A stretch of DNA of 64,000 nucleotides, from positions 1,488,001 to 1,552,000 of the forward strand of contig NZ_JAHOOZ010000001.1 in assembly GCF_019075875.1 (NCBI RefSeq), given 5' to 3'. The notes under the pieces were generated by a model. The model was not told the DNA's origin. It made no database searches and saw only the letters and a list, made by a program, of their open reading frames with translations. Both the position numbers and the translations under genes were made by a program. Positions 1-7,979 of this stretch are shown here, in pieces (position 1 is the first letter of the stretch; each line of letters begins with the position of its first letter). The DNA is from Novosphingobium sp. G106. GTDB lineage: Bacteria > Pseudomonadota > Alphaproteobacteria > Sphingomonadales > Sphingomonadaceae.

Positions 1-367
1 GGAGACCGGCTTACTCGAGTGGTCTTCTTTCGCGCTGGCGCTAATCGCCGCGGCCCCAGACCCGGTCCCGACATTAGTAAATTTCGGCAGGCGGTTCTTC
101 ACGGGGAGCGGATCGGGTCCTTTCTCCGCCCGCTTCGTACGTCGCCGGCCGCTTGTGGCTGTGATGCTGACGCATGATGATGTCCGCGTACGCAACTGGG
201 CGCGTTCTACAAGCCAGGCACTCGAGGAGAGCATCCTGCGCTGGGACGAGCGGGATCGCGATCACGAGAGTCGCTTCGAATAGGGTGCCGCCTGAATGGA
301 ATGTGCGCTTCGGAACGGAGAACGCAGCGTTGCGCGCTCCCGTCAGCCCGCGGTGCCCTTGGCATAG
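1..367. other. No supported gene at the left edge
   Basis: I see no convincing gene here. Short open frames exist on both strands but have arginine/proline-rich compositions typical of frames read through high-G+C non-coding or antisense DNA, lack a credible ribosome-binding site and match no family I recognise. The stretch lies downstream of the minus-strand gene that ends at 368 and probably belongs to the same genomic island. Confidence 0.4.
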
Positions 368-1000
368 TTATTCAGCATCGGCAGGCGGTTCCAATTCAGC
401 CGGTTCCATAGTTGGTTCGGCCTCGGGGGCCGCTGTGCCGCTCACCGACGGATCTGCCGCGATAGGGCGGACAGAATAGTTATCATATGCCGCGTCTGAC
501 GCCGCCGCTGCAGCATCCGTCGCCGACTGGGCCGCCTCCGAAGCCGCCGCTGCCGCCTCACGGGCATTAACCGGTTCCTGCCAAGCTCGAACGATTGGCC
601 AGCCGGCGGCAACCAAGAGCACTATGCCCGAAAAGATCAGCAGCCACCGACGGCGAATGAGGTTTCCTCCGCTGCCCAGACCTCCGGTAATGCGTGCTTT
701 GACGGCGCGGTCAAAGGCCACGGAAATCCCTCGCTCAAACTGCGGCGGATCAAAGCGATTCACAGATCCAGGTGAGACAGCGGAACGGCCATATTGGAAA
801 GCCACAGCACTCGCCAAGACCGCGAGCAGCATCGTCGCCAGGCCCCAGACTAAAATGCTATCTCGGGCCTCTGTCGCTCGAAGTGCGCAGACGTAGCCTT
901 CCGAGTTTCGGCAAAGCTGGATACGCCTATTGGCCAGCCACCACGCGAGCGCCGTGATCGCTGAGCAGCCGGCTAGCCCGGCGAATACAATGCGCCTCAT
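368..1000 (-). CDS. Hypothetical membrane protein with Ala-rich C-terminal region
   Basis: A 210-residue protein of unknown function. Three hydrophobic segments fit membrane helices at about residues 4-23, 49-71 and 119-137. After the third comes an alanine-rich, helix-prone stretch at about 145-170, then a Pro/Glu-rich tail. The start codon overlaps the stop of the upstream winged-helix gene in an ATGA arrangement, so the two are probably translationally coupled. I do not recognise the family. Location inside the island bounded by the integrase suggests an accessory gene. The membrane segments are seen in the sequence; any role would be speculation. Confidence 0.6.
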   Translation of the reverse strand: MRRIVFAGLAGCSAITALAWWLANRRIQLCRNSEGYVCALRATEARDSILVWGLATMLLAVLASAVAFQYGRSAVSPGSVNRFDPPQFERGISVAFDRAVKARITGGLGSGGNLIRRRWLLIFSGIVLLVAAGWPIVRAWQEPVNAREAAAAASEAAQSATDAAAAASDAAYDNYSVRPIAADPSVSGTAAPEAEPTMEPAELEPPADAE

Positions 1001-1305
1001 TCGCTAGCCTCGTCCGCAAACTCGTATAGAAAGCATTCGCGTGTCACAGCGCCGAGCATTGCGGTCCTCGTCTTTGGATCAGGCCGGTGGCTGTCGACCG
1101 GGATTTTCCACCGAGTAACTACGCCTTTGGCGTGCAGGCGGCCCAATACCCTATTGACCGTCTGCCGGGGCAAGCCGAGCGGCCGATAGATCTCGCGCAG
1201 CAGGGCCGGCGCGCCTAGCTGCTCCATATAGGCTATCACCTGATCTTGGACGATCGGCTGGTTCGCCCATTCACCAAGGTTGTTGCGGATCGTATCGGCG
1301 GCCAT
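997..1305 (-). CDS. Small winged-helix-type DNA-binding protein (hypothetical)
   Basis: A 102-residue protein read from ATG at 1305, chosen over an upstream start at 1383 because a GGGAG ribosome-binding site lies 8 bases before it. Residues about 30-75 look like a winged helix-turn-helix: a helix, a recognition helix around LPRQTVNRVLGRLHAKG, and a wing ending in VVTRWKI. This resembles MarR/plasmid-control-type folds, but I cannot assign a family. It overlaps the membrane-protein gene by 4 bases and may regulate it or be regulated with it. DNA binding is inferred from the motif only. Confidence 0.55.
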   Translation of the reverse strand: MAADTIRNNLGEWANQPIVQDQVIAYMEQLGAPALLREIYRPLGLPRQTVNRVLGRLHAKGVVTRWKIPVDSHRPDPKTRTAMLGAVTRECFLYEFADEASE

Positions 1306-1423
1306 GGGCGGGACTCCCTCGGGCAAGCGTGTCCTGCGATTCTCGGCTTTTGTGGAGTCGGTGTCTAGAGGGTGAAGTTGCAATTGCCCGATCGAACGGT
1401 ACGACTGATTAAGCGACGCTTTT

Positions 1424-1798
1424 TCAGTTCGGTAGCAATCTGCGAGCGATTTTCACCATGAGCTTCATCAACTGATTTTGGTTGTGAATATGACGCTCGA
1501 ATGCAGCATAGTCGAACGCCGGATCGAACTTTGTGAGGTCGCCGCGTGACTCCAAATCGGGCTTCAGTTGATCAAGGCTTCTTTGAATACGCGTAAGAAT
1601 GCTCCAAGTCTGAGGGTCTCTAATTACTGCAGTCCTTATCGCAAATTCCAAGTCTCGCACCGCATCAAGGTAGGTCGCGCATCGCAACATTATCTCGGCA
1701 ACATCGCCAACCTCGACGCCCATAATATGATTCTGAGGTTGCCAAGCTTTTTCGAGATTATCCAAGGCGTGGTGGATAATCTTGCGGTCTTCTTTGAC
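1424..1798 (-). pseudogene. 3' part of a hypothetical gene, N-terminus cut off by the IS
   Basis: The minus-strand frame encodes about 125 residues of a plausible soluble, helical protein of unknown family, ending in KLMVKIARRLLPN. Read upstream it runs straight into the terminal inverted repeat of the insertion sequence at 1799. The frame stays open to a start at 1957 only because the IS sequence happens to be open, so the first ~53 residues of that frame are IS-derived. The original N-terminus is not on the far side of the IS, where the flanking gene has the opposite orientation. I regard it as a truncated remnant; expression from IS sequence as a chimera is possible. Confidence 0.55.
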
Positions 1799-1864
1799 TG
1801 GTCTGAGCCCCGCGATTTCCTCCAGATTTGAGTAGAGTCCGGCCCATCGAAGGAGTCGGACGGA

Positions 1865-2131
1865 ATGAAGCGGAGCAGGTTCAGCGAAGAGCAGATCATT
1901 GCGATCTTGAAGGAGCAGGAGGCCGGGGCGCCGACGGCGGACGTGTGCCGGCGTCACGGGGTGAGCAGCGCGACCTTTTACAAGTGGAAGGCCAAGTTTG
2001 GCGGCTTGGAGGTGTCGGAGGCGAAGCGCCTGCGGCAGCTTGAGGACGAGAACGCGAAGCTGAAGAAGCTGCTCGCGGAGGCGATGCTGGACAACGCGAT
2101 GCTCAAGGAGATCACCGCAAAAAAATGGTGA
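1865..2131 (+). CDS. IS3-family transposase OrfA
   Basis: An 88-residue DNA-binding subunit of an IS3-type transposase. Residues about 8-46 form the helix-turn-helix that recognises the IS ends ([16 protein letters not shown] onward to [12 protein letters not shown]). Residues about 54-83 form a leucine-zipper-like coiled coil ([15 protein letters not shown]). An AAGGAG-like ribosome-binding site precedes the ATG. Near the 3' end a run of seven A residues at 2119-2125 forms the classic slippery site; a -1 shift there gives the OrfAB fusion, the active transposase of this family. Left alone, OrfA acts as a repressor in well-studied relatives. Confidence 0.92.
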   Translation: MKRSRFSEEQIIAILKEQEAGAPTADVCRRHGVSSATFYKWKAKFGGLEVSEAKRLRQLEDENAKLKKLLAEAMLDNAMLKEITAKKW

Positions 2132-3030
2132 CGCCCGCTGTCAGGCGGGAAGCGGTGGCTCACCTCGAGCAGGTGTTTGAGGTGAGCCAGCGGCGGGCGT
2201 GTGATGTTCTGGGCGTGGACCGGACGATGGTGCGGTATCGCAGCCGGCGAGGCGATGACGGTGCGATCCGGGAGCGGATGCGCGGCCTGGCGGCGGAGCG
2301 TCGGCGGTTCGGCTATCGCCGCCTGCACTGGCTGCTGGGGCGCGAGGGCGTCGTGATCAACCACAAGAAGTTCCGCCGGCTGTACCGCGAGGAACGGCTG
2401 CAGGTGCGTCGCCGCGGTGGCCGCAAGCGGGCGCTGGGCACGCGTGCACCGATGACGATCCCGCAAGGTCGCAACCAGCGCTGGTCGCTCGACTTCGTGT
2501 CGGACGCGTTCGCCTGTGGCCGGCGGTTCCGTATCTTTGCGGTGGTCGACGACTTCACCCGCGAGTGTGTCCGGCTCATCGCCGACACCTCGATCTCCGG
2601 GATGCGCGTGGCGCGCGAACTCGACTGGGCGATTGTCGAGCGGGCACGTCCGGCGATGATCGTCAGCGATAATGGCACCGAACTGACCAGCATGGCGATC
2701 CTGCGCTGGTCGAAGGAACGCAACGTCGAGTGGCACTACATCGCGCCGGGCAAGCCGCAGCAGAACGGGTTTATCGAAAGCTTCAACGCCCGGCTTCGGG
2801 ACGAGTGTTTGAACGAGACGATCTTCACCAGCCTGCCTCAGGCCCGATCGGTGCTCGCCGCCTGGCGACATGATTACAACCATCACCGGCCCCACTCGAG
2901 CCTAGACAACATGACCCCGGCCGAGATGGCAGCCAAATCAGTCGGCAAACCGGGTTGGGGGTTAACCCCCAACCCGGTTGTCATCACGCCCAAGCATGGG
3001 CATCAATCGGGCCACCGGCTCTACTCTTAG
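2125..3030 (+). CDS. IS3-family transposase OrfB (DDE catalytic domain)
   Basis: A 301-residue integrase-core (rve) domain, normally made as an OrfAB fusion by -1 frameshifting at the A7 run at 2119-2125. The catalytic triad is intact: D123 in WSLDF, D182 in SDNGTE and E218 in [16 protein letters not shown], giving the DD(35)E spacing of IS3 transposases. An HTH_21-like segment lies at about residues 50-110. A perfect 32-bp palindrome is embedded in its 3' coding sequence (2948-2979). No stop or frameshift besides the programmed one is visible, so the element looks potentially active. Confidence 0.93.
   Translation: MVTPAVRREAVAHLEQVFEVSQRRACDVLGVDRTMVRYRSRRGDDGAIRERMRGLAAERRRFGYRRLHWLLGREGVVINHKKFRRLYREERLQVRRRGGRKRALGTRAPMTIPQGRNQRWSLDFVSDAFACGRRFRIFAVVDDFTRECVRLIADTSISGMRVARELDWAIVERARPAMIVSDNGTELTSMAILRWSKERNVEWHYIAPGKPQQNGFIESFNARLRDECLNETIFTSLPQARSVLAAWRHDYNHHRPHSSLDNMTPAEMAAKSVGKPGWGLTPNPVVITPKHGHQSGHRLYS
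2948..2979. repeat. Perfect 32-bp palindrome inside orfB
   Basis: Positions 2948-2979 form an uninterrupted perfect inverted repeat centred on GTTAAC between 2963 and 2964; every base of one half pairs with the other. It encodes part of the OrfB C-terminus (GWGLTPNPV). As DNA it could extrude a cruciform and as RNA a 16-bp hairpin, which might act as a terminator-like or translation-limiting structure. Confidence 0.85.
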
Positions 3031-3084
3031 GTGGAGGAACGTCGGGGCTCAGACCACGCAATATCCCTCCACCAGAGTGAAGAG

Positions 3085-3507
3085 GTGCTCGTTTCCGAAG
3101 ATGGCGAGTTGCTGGCGGACGAAGATGGTAATTTGTTAGCGACAGAAGACGGCGGCCTCGGCTCCGCCGACGATCACGAACTCACTCCTGAGGAAATGGA
3201 ACTACGGCAAGGCGTCGAGTCCATCATTCAAGCTGGAGATCGACGCGAGTCCAAGGCCACCGTTCGCAAACTCCAGCTTATCAATGATAGCTGGATCGCG
3301 ATGCATGAACCGCAAGGCGGTAGAGCCGTTCCAGCAATGGTTGCACCGGGCAAGGTGGTGAACTTCAAACGATCAAAGGTCACCGTTCGCGGCCATCTTT
3401 ACCGCCGGAACGGGCGGCCTGTTGCTTTCGAGGTGACAGATGTCTTGGATGGAGGAAGCGCGACAACGCTCGAGGGCCACCCCGGTTCAGGCCAGTTGCC
3501 GGGCTGA
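3085..3507 (+). CDS. Hypothetical acidic protein, probably N-terminally truncated by the IS
   Basis: The plus-strand frame enters from the IS right end (GTG at 3031 lies inside the IS) and is open to 3507. The first non-IS start is GTG at 3085, giving about 140 residues, but no good ribosome-binding site precedes it, so I suspect the true start was lost. The N-terminal 30 residues contain three imperfect copies of an acidic motif (SEDGELLA, DEDGNLLA, TEDGGLGS), followed by a more ordinary domain with ELTPEEMELRQGVESII and a basic KVVNFKRSKVTVRGHLYRR segment. I do not recognise the family. It may be remnant or expressed from IS sequence. Confidence 0.45.
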   Translation: MLVSEDGELLADEDGNLLATEDGGLGSADDHELTPEEMELRQGVESIIQAGDRRESKATVRKLQLINDSWIAMHEPQGGRAVPAMVAPGKVVNFKRSKVTVRGHLYRRNGRPVAFEVTDVLDGGSATTLEGHPGSGQLPG

Positions 3508-3981
3508 ACTGCTGCATCGCCAAGAGGCGGATGCCTGCGGGCCTAGGCGAATTTCAACGCGCTCCAAGAAATGGCCCCTCCGACCGCTGAGCCTCGATGG
3601 GGGCTCGAATGCCGATATGTACGCGGACGCCGCAATGAGAGGTTGAGAGTAAATTGCATATCGCAACTGACTGGCTACCGGGAGGCCGGTGATCCGTTTT
3701 TGCCCTCCACCGAGCAGCTACCCTAAATCAAGCGTCGAGCCATCCCCGCGACCGCAATCGCCGCCCTTGGGGATGGGGATGACCGGGCCGGCACCCAATG
3801 ATTTCAATGACTTACCGTCCCCGTCGAGACGGGGGATGCGCCACTCGTCCATCCACTTTTATTCATGTATTCCAGTACCTTACTCCCTATCCCCATCCCC
3901 ATTCCCGCTAGAGAGAGGGAGGGTGTGTCATGGACCCACCCCCCCTCTTGCTCGATAGCGAAGGAACCGGCGGGGACGAGA
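3508..3981. other. Gene-free stretch with short inverted repeats
   Basis: No convincing coding region. Two structures are visible: a short hairpin CCCCGTCGAGACGGGG at 3819-3834, and a perfect 12-base inverted repeat 109 bases apart (GGGGATGGGGAT at 3769-3780 and its complement at 3889-3900). The stretch lies downstream of the integrase gene, which reads toward it. Neither structure has a T-run that would make it a clear intrinsic terminator. Confidence 0.4.
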
Positions 3982-5280
3982 TCAAGTGATGGAGACGACG
4001 TTATTAGCGGGGACCGGCACCCCGATCGAGCCGAGCAGGCTGCGCACGACATCCGAGACATAGGACGGCGCGAGGTGGGCATAGTGCCGCTCGGTCATCC
4101 GTGTGTCAGCGTGCCCGAGTTGCTGAGCGATCACGCCCATAGGGGCGCCGCGCATAGCCAGGCGCGAGCCGTAGGTATGCCGAAGGATGTGGAAGCTGAT
4201 CGCCGGCTTAATCGACGCGGCCACGCATGCGTCGCGAGTGCGGCGAATTTGGTGGGAGGTATCCCAGCCCTCGCCACTTGCCTGGACGAGCAGGAGTGCG
4301 CCGCGCTCCTTCCCTTTTGCCAGCCGAGCGAAATGGGCCACGCCCTCGTCGGTCAATGACACCGATCGCCCCTTCCCCGACTTGCTGATCTCCACCCGGA
4401 TCGCGGCGGCGGCCCCGTCGAAGTCCTGAACCCGCAGCCGGCACAGCTCGCCGTAGCGGCAGCCCGTGAGCAGCGCCGCAGCCACGATGTCACGGAAGTC
4501 CGCCGGACAGGCGTTGAGAAGCCGCACGGCCTCCGCATCAGTCAAGTGGCGCACCTTCGGCGCATCGACCGCCCGCGTGGGGGTGGCCGACTGCCACGCT
4601 GTCTTGGCTGGGATCGAAATGCCCAGTTCCTCTTGGTTCTTGAACGCGAGGTTCAGCACGGCCTTGAGGACGGTGAGCATACGATTGGCGGTCGCCAGGC
4701 GACGGCGCTGGGCCTCGGTGTCTTTCGGGTCGAAGGCAATGCGCTTGCGGTCGCCGGCCTCATCCTTAGCCTGGCTGCGGGTCAGGCGCCCGGCCTCGCC
4801 CATCTCGCGGTGCCATGTCTTGATCTGGGTGGCCGTTAGCTTGCGTACCTCGACCTTGCCTAGGGCGTCCTTGATCCGGTTGAGCCGCAGGTTGGTATTG
4901 TACTCGTCCTTTCCGCGACGGTGCTGGTAGTCCTTGAGATAGTCATCGCAGGCACTGGAAACCGAGTAAGGTCCGGCCGGTGTGCCATGCTCGGCCCGCG
5001 CCAGTTCATCGAACCATTTGCGCGCGGCGGCCTGAGCCTGAGAGAATGACAGGACATCCATGTCATTCGCGTCAAGGGTGTCGTCAGCCATGCCCAGCTT
5101 CTTCTCGGCATACTTCTTCCCGTCGTAGGTGCGAGCGAGCCAGGAGCCGGTGCGTAGCCCCTTGTAGTAGCCGATGTGCTTCCCCGCCTCGATCACCCGA
5201 TAGTAGGGCTTCTTGCGGGCTTCCAGACGCTCCCGAACGGTGCGGCTATCTAGGCGAACGTCGCGGACTGTACGGGCCAT
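3982..5280 (-). CDS. int: Tyrosine recombinase / phage-type integrase
   Basis: A 432-residue site-specific recombinase that would integrate and excise the element at a tRNA gene. An N-terminal arm-binding region (about 1-90) and a core-binding SAM-like domain (about 105-215) precede the catalytic domain. Catalytic residues are visible: R275 in TGCRYGE, H364 and R367 in FHILRHTYG, H390 in QQLGHAD and the nucleophile Y400 in ERHYAHL. The ATG at 5280 has an AAGGAG site 8 bases upstream. Its 5' end points to the tRNA-Glu fragment at 5423-5473, the usual int-att arrangement. The protein looks full length and intact. Confidence 0.93.
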   Translation of the reverse strand: MARTVRDVRLDSRTVRERLEARKKPYYRVIEAGKHIGYYKGLRTGSWLARTYDGKKYAEKKLGMADDTLDANDMDVLSFSQAQAAARKWFDELARAEHGTPAGPYSVSSACDDYLKDYQHRRGKDEYNTNLRLNRIKDALGKVEVRKLTATQIKTWHREMGEAGRLTRSQAKDEAGDRKRIAFDPKDTEAQRRRLATANRMLTVLKAVLNLAFKNQEELGISIPAKTAWQSATPTRAVDAPKVRHLTDAEAVRLLNACPADFRDIVAAALLTGCRYGELCRLRVQDFDGAAAAIRVEISKSGKGRSVSLTDEGVAHFARLAKGKERGALLLVQASGEGWDTSHQIRRTRDACVAASIKPAISFHILRHTYGSRLAMRGAPMGVIAQQLGHADTRMTERHYAHLAPSYVSDVVRSLLGSIGVPVPANNVVSIT

Positions 5281-5370
5281 GGCTGGGGCTCCTTCTCTAA
5301 CTTCCCCAACTTCTCCCTAATACACATCCATGTTCCCCGATAGCCCCCGGTAGACTGACTATCAAAGAAA

Positions 5371-5401
5371 TGGCGGATTTCAGCCATCCTGAAACCCGCC
5401 A
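5371..5401. repeat. Inverted repeat between int and the tRNA-Glu fragment
   Basis: A 13-base arm TGGCGGATTTCAG and its complement with one mismatch are separated by five bases. It lies between the integrase promoter region and the attachment site, where arm-type recombinase sites or an excisionase site would be expected. That role is inference from position. Confidence 0.5.
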
Positions 5402-5422
5402 GTTTTCGTCTGTAGACAGAGC

Positions 5423-5473
5423 TTCAGCCCTCTCACGGCTGAAACACGGGTTCGATTCCCGTAGGGGTCACCA
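5423..5473 (+). other. 3' fragment of tRNA-Glu(CTC), probable attachment site (attR)
   Basis: The sequence folds as the 3' two thirds of a tRNA. The anticodon arm has stem CAGCC/GGCTG and loop CTCTCAC, giving anticodon CTC (Glu). A 4-base variable region typical of tRNA-Glu follows, then a T arm ACGGG-TTCGATT-CCCGT, the acceptor strand AGGGGTC, discriminator A and encoded CCA ending at 5473. The 5' acceptor strand and a normal D arm that should pair with it are absent upstream, so this is not an intact tRNA gene. With the adjacent integrase it fits the 3'-end copy left at one end of an island inserted in tRNA-Glu; the intact gene should be at the other end, left of the window. Confidence 0.75.
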
Positions 5474-5508
5474 GGCTTTTCAAGAGTTTGAAAAGCGATC
5501 TTCACCGA

Positions 5509-6045
5509 TCATCGCTGGTGCACCGGACTTGGCGCCGGTTTTATCGTCATGGGCAGGCCGGCGAACATCATCACCACTTCGTCTGCTACGGCCGCGACCG
5601 CCTGATTGATACTGCCGGCATAGTCGCGAAACTGGCGGGCAAGCGCATTGTCAGGGACGATCCCGAGGCCCACCTCGTTGGCGACGAGGATCACCGCCCC
5701 CTGACGGCCCGTTACAGCCTTCGTAAGCGCCTGCATGGCCGCGGCTAGGTCGTGTTCCGCCAGCAAGAGATTTGACGCCCAGAGGGTTAGGCAGTCGACC
5801 AGGACGACGCTATTCGTTCGCGAATTGGCCTCGATCGCGGCCGGTAGGTCGAGCGGTTCCTCGACCGTCGCCCAGCGCGCACCGCGGTCGGCGCGGTGTC
5901 TTGCGATGCGATCGACCATTTCCGCGTCAAAGGCCTGGGCCGTGGCGATATAGATCAGACCGCCATGCAGGGCTTCTGCGCGCGCCTGGGCATAAGCGCT
6001 CTTTCCCGACCTTGCGCCACCAAGAACCAACAGGCTTGATTTCAT
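5509..6045 (-). CDS. cobU: Adenosylcobinamide kinase / guanylyltransferase
   Basis: CobU (CobP in Pseudomonas nomenclature), 178 residues. It phosphorylates adenosylcobinamide and transfers GMP from GTP to make adenosylcobinamide-GDP in nucleotide-loop assembly. A P-loop GGARSGKS at residues 9-16 is diagnostic; VDCLTLWASNLL and ANEVGLGIVPDNALARQFRD are further family blocks. The start has a strong GGGAGGA site 5 bases upstream. It is the last gene of the riboswitch-1 operon, 19 bases after cbiB, and ends 35 bases from the tRNA-Glu fragment, so the island boundary abuts the end of this operon. Confidence 0.95.
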   Translation of the reverse strand: MKSSLLVLGGARSGKSAYAQARAEALHGGLIYIATAQAFDAEMVDRIARHRADRGARWATVEEPLDLPAAIEANSRTNSVVLVDCLTLWASNLLLAEHDLAAAMQALTKAVTGRQGAVILVANEVGLGIVPDNALARQFRDYAGSINQAVAAVADEVVMMFAGLPMTIKPAPSPVHQR

Positions 6046-6064
6046 ATCCGTCCTCCCAACGGCG

Positions 6065-7003
6065 TCAGCCGACCCACGCCACCGCCGCAGCTATCATCCA
6101 AAGACCGAGGCATGCGCGGCGGTAGATCGTCAGCGCTTGCCTGATATCGATTGCACTAGCCGTGTCGCGACCGTCGCCGATCCAGGCCTTTTCCGAGATG
6201 ATGCCGTCATAGGCGATAGGGCCGGCCAGGCGCAGGTCGAGCGCGCCGGCCATCGCCGCCTCGGGCCAACCCGCATTCGGCGAGGCATGCTTGCCTGCGT
6301 CGCGCCAGAGCGTACGCCAGCCTCCTCCGCCGCAGATGCAGATCAGCAAGCCGGCAATACGCGCCGGCACGAGATTGAGCAGGTCGTCGCTGCGCGCCGC
6401 GGCCCAGCCGAACGCACCCCAGGGTGCCTCGCGGTGGCCGATCAGACTGTCGGCGGTATTGATAGCCTTGTAGAGCCAGATGCCGGGAAGCCCGCCCATA
6501 AGCAGCCAGAACAGCGGCGCCGCGACGCCGTCGCAGAAGCTTTCGGCGAGGCTTTCGATCGCGGCGCGCGAGACGCCAGCTTCGTCGAGCATGGCGGTGT
6601 CGCGGCCGACGATCATCGAGACGGCTCTGCGCGCCGCCGGCAGGTCCTGCGCCTCGAGTGCCGCGGCGACCGGAACGACATGATCGTAGAGGCTGCGCTG
6701 CGCCAGGCCGGGCGCGGCGAGTAGCGCGATCGCCGGCCATGCCCAAAAACCGGCATGGTTCAGCAGAACCGCCTGGAGCGCCCAACCGCCCCCGCCGGCA
6801 ACGAGGAGCAGGACCAGCACTGTCGCCACGCCTCCTGCCTGGCGCCGTATCTTCGGAGAGGAGGGCTCGTTCCACCACCGCGCGCAAAGGGTGATGAGGC
6901 GGGCGAAGAAGCCCACAGGATGACCGACGAGCCGGTAAAGCCATCGCGGCCAGCTCAGCACCGCATCGACCGCCAGGGCGAGCAGTGCGACCGGCTCAGC
7001 CAA
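6065..7003 (-). CDS. cbiB: Adenosylcobinamide-phosphate synthase
   Basis: CbiB (CobD in Pseudomonas nomenclature), a membrane enzyme that attaches aminopropanol phosphate or aminopropanol to adenosylcobyric acid. Several hydrophobic segments and the family blocks SLAESFCDGVAAPLFW and YKAINTADSLIGHR are present. Start choice is uncertain: only TTG codons occur at 7030, 7009 and 7003. The last, giving MAEPVALLALAVDAVLSWP, best matches the family N-terminus and overlaps the cobD stop by 8 bases. A 7030 start would add nine residues and a longer overlap. Length about 312 residues is normal. Confidence 0.92.
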   Translation of the reverse strand: MAEPVALLALAVDAVLSWPRWLYRLVGHPVGFFARLITLCARWWNEPSSPKIRRQAGGVATVLVLLLVAGGGGWALQAVLLNHAGFWAWPAIALLAAPGLAQRSLYDHVVPVAAALEAQDLPAARRAVSMIVGRDTAMLDEAGVSRAAIESLAESFCDGVAAPLFWLLMGGLPGIWLYKAINTADSLIGHREAPWGAFGWAAARSDDLLNLVPARIAGLLICICGGGGWRTLWRDAGKHASPNAGWPEAAMAGALDLRLAGPIAYDGIISEKAWIGDGRDTASAIDIRQALTIYRRACLGLWMIAAAVAWVG

Positions 7004-7979
7004 GGGCAAGCGCCCGGTCGAGACGGACAAGCCCTCGCTCGTCGGCGGGTAGGCCGAGCCTCAGCCAGCGAGGGTTATCGGCAAAGGGACGTGTCAGGAT
7101 CGAGCGCCGCGCGAGGCGTTCGAACAGCGCACCGCCATTGTCCGTCTCGATCAGACGAAACAGCGGGCAGTCACCGATCGGCATCAAGCCATGGCCCTTC
7201 AGCATGATATCGAGCGCGGCCGCTTCATCGCGCAGGCGCGAGCGCATGCCCCCGATCCATTCGTTGTCGCGATAGGCGGCCCGGCCGATCGCGAGCGCCG
7301 CCGAGGAGACCGGCCAACTGCCCAACCTCTCGCGGAACTGGCCGATGATCTTGCGCGGCCCGAGAACGAAACCGAGCCGTAGTCCGGCCAGCCCGAAGAA
7401 CTTGCCGAACGAGCGCATGATGATCAGTTGCCGGGTGTCGTCGATGTGGTCCGCGAGGCTTGCTTCCGGTAAGACATCGGCGAATGCCTCGTCGATCACC
7501 AGCCAGCGCGCTCCCTCCTGAAGCCGATCAAGCGGCGTCAGCAGGTTGGCGCGCGGTGTGATCCGTCCATCGGGGTTGTTAGGATTGGCGAGCAGCAAGG
7601 TTGCCTCGGAACACCCCGCAAACTCGTTGATCGACACCGGCCGCGATTGCCCGAACATCTCGGCATGGGTGCGGTAGGACGGCACGACATGGGCCGCAGC
7701 GCCCGGCAGCATGTCACCGAGCAGGCGCAGGCCGATTTCGGTGCCGGGCACCGCGCAGACGTAAGCCGAATCGACACCGAAATAGTCTGCGGCGGCGCAT
7801 TCCAGATCGGCCAGCGCCTGGACGTCGGGCAAGGCTTGCCAGTCGATAGACATCGCCGATGCACCCGGCCAGGCATGCGGGTTGATGCCCGTCGAAAGAT
7901 CGAGCCACGGCTCGCCGCTCTCGCCGAAGCGCGCCTTGGCTTCGCTCAGCCGGCCGCCGTGATAGGTCCATTCGCTCAT
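6996..7979 (-). CDS. cobD: Threonine-phosphate decarboxylase (PLP-dependent)
   Basis: A 327-residue fold-type I aminotransferase-like enzyme (CobD in Salmonella, CobC in Pseudomonas nomenclature) that makes (R)-1-amino-2-propanol phosphate for cobalamin. Visible blocks: DLSTGINPHAWP near the N-terminus, LLANPNNPDGR in the middle, VIDEAFADV, and the PLP lysine in RSFGKFFGLAGLRLG. The frame is open upstream to 8240, but the ATG at 7979 overlaps the cobS stop as ATGA and gives the family-length protein, so I use it. It sits between cobS and cbiB, whose product uses its product. Confidence 0.94.
   Translation of the reverse strand: MSEWTYHGGRLSEAKARFGESGEPWLDLSTGINPHAWPGASAMSIDWQALPDVQALADLECAAADYFGVDSAYVCAVPGTEIGLRLLGDMLPGAAAHVVPSYRTHAEMFGQSRPVSINEFAGCSEATLLLANPNNPDGRITPRANLLTPLDRLQEGARWLVIDEAFADVLPEASLADHIDDTRQLIIMRSFGKFFGLAGLRLGFVLGPRKIIGQFRERLGSWPVSSAALAIGRAAYRDNEWIGGMRSRLRDEAAALDIMLKGHGLMPIGDCPLFRLIETDNGGALFERLARRSILTRPFADNPRWLRLGLPADERGLVRLDRALALG

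Larger units (their letters stand above)
1799..3056 (+). mobile_element. IS3-family (IS407-like) insertion sequence, 1258 bp
   Basis: Complete element with two overlapping genes, orfA and orfB. The terminal inverted repeats start 5'-TG as usual for IS3: left end 1799-1823 and right end 3032-3056 share the outer 13 bases TGGTCTGAGCCCC exactly and continue with TTCCTCCA. The similarity extends further inward (GAGTAGAG on both sides). Four-base flanks are TGAC on the left and CGCA on the right, so there is no target-site duplication, and the flanking genes are unrelated and oppositely oriented. This points to recombination between copies or an adjacent deletion after insertion. Group assignment is from the orfA/orfB sequence type; a database match would settle it. 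Confidence 0.92.

Noticed and set aside
5398..5473. Intact tRNA-Glu gene
   Set aside because: The anticodon and T arms are perfect, but no 5' sequence pairs with the acceptor strand AGGGGTC and the D arm does not fold, so it is a fragment.
5370..5609. Open frame running through the tRNA-Glu fragment
   Set aside because: A chance frame across a structural RNA sequence; it has no family match and overlaps the end of cobU.
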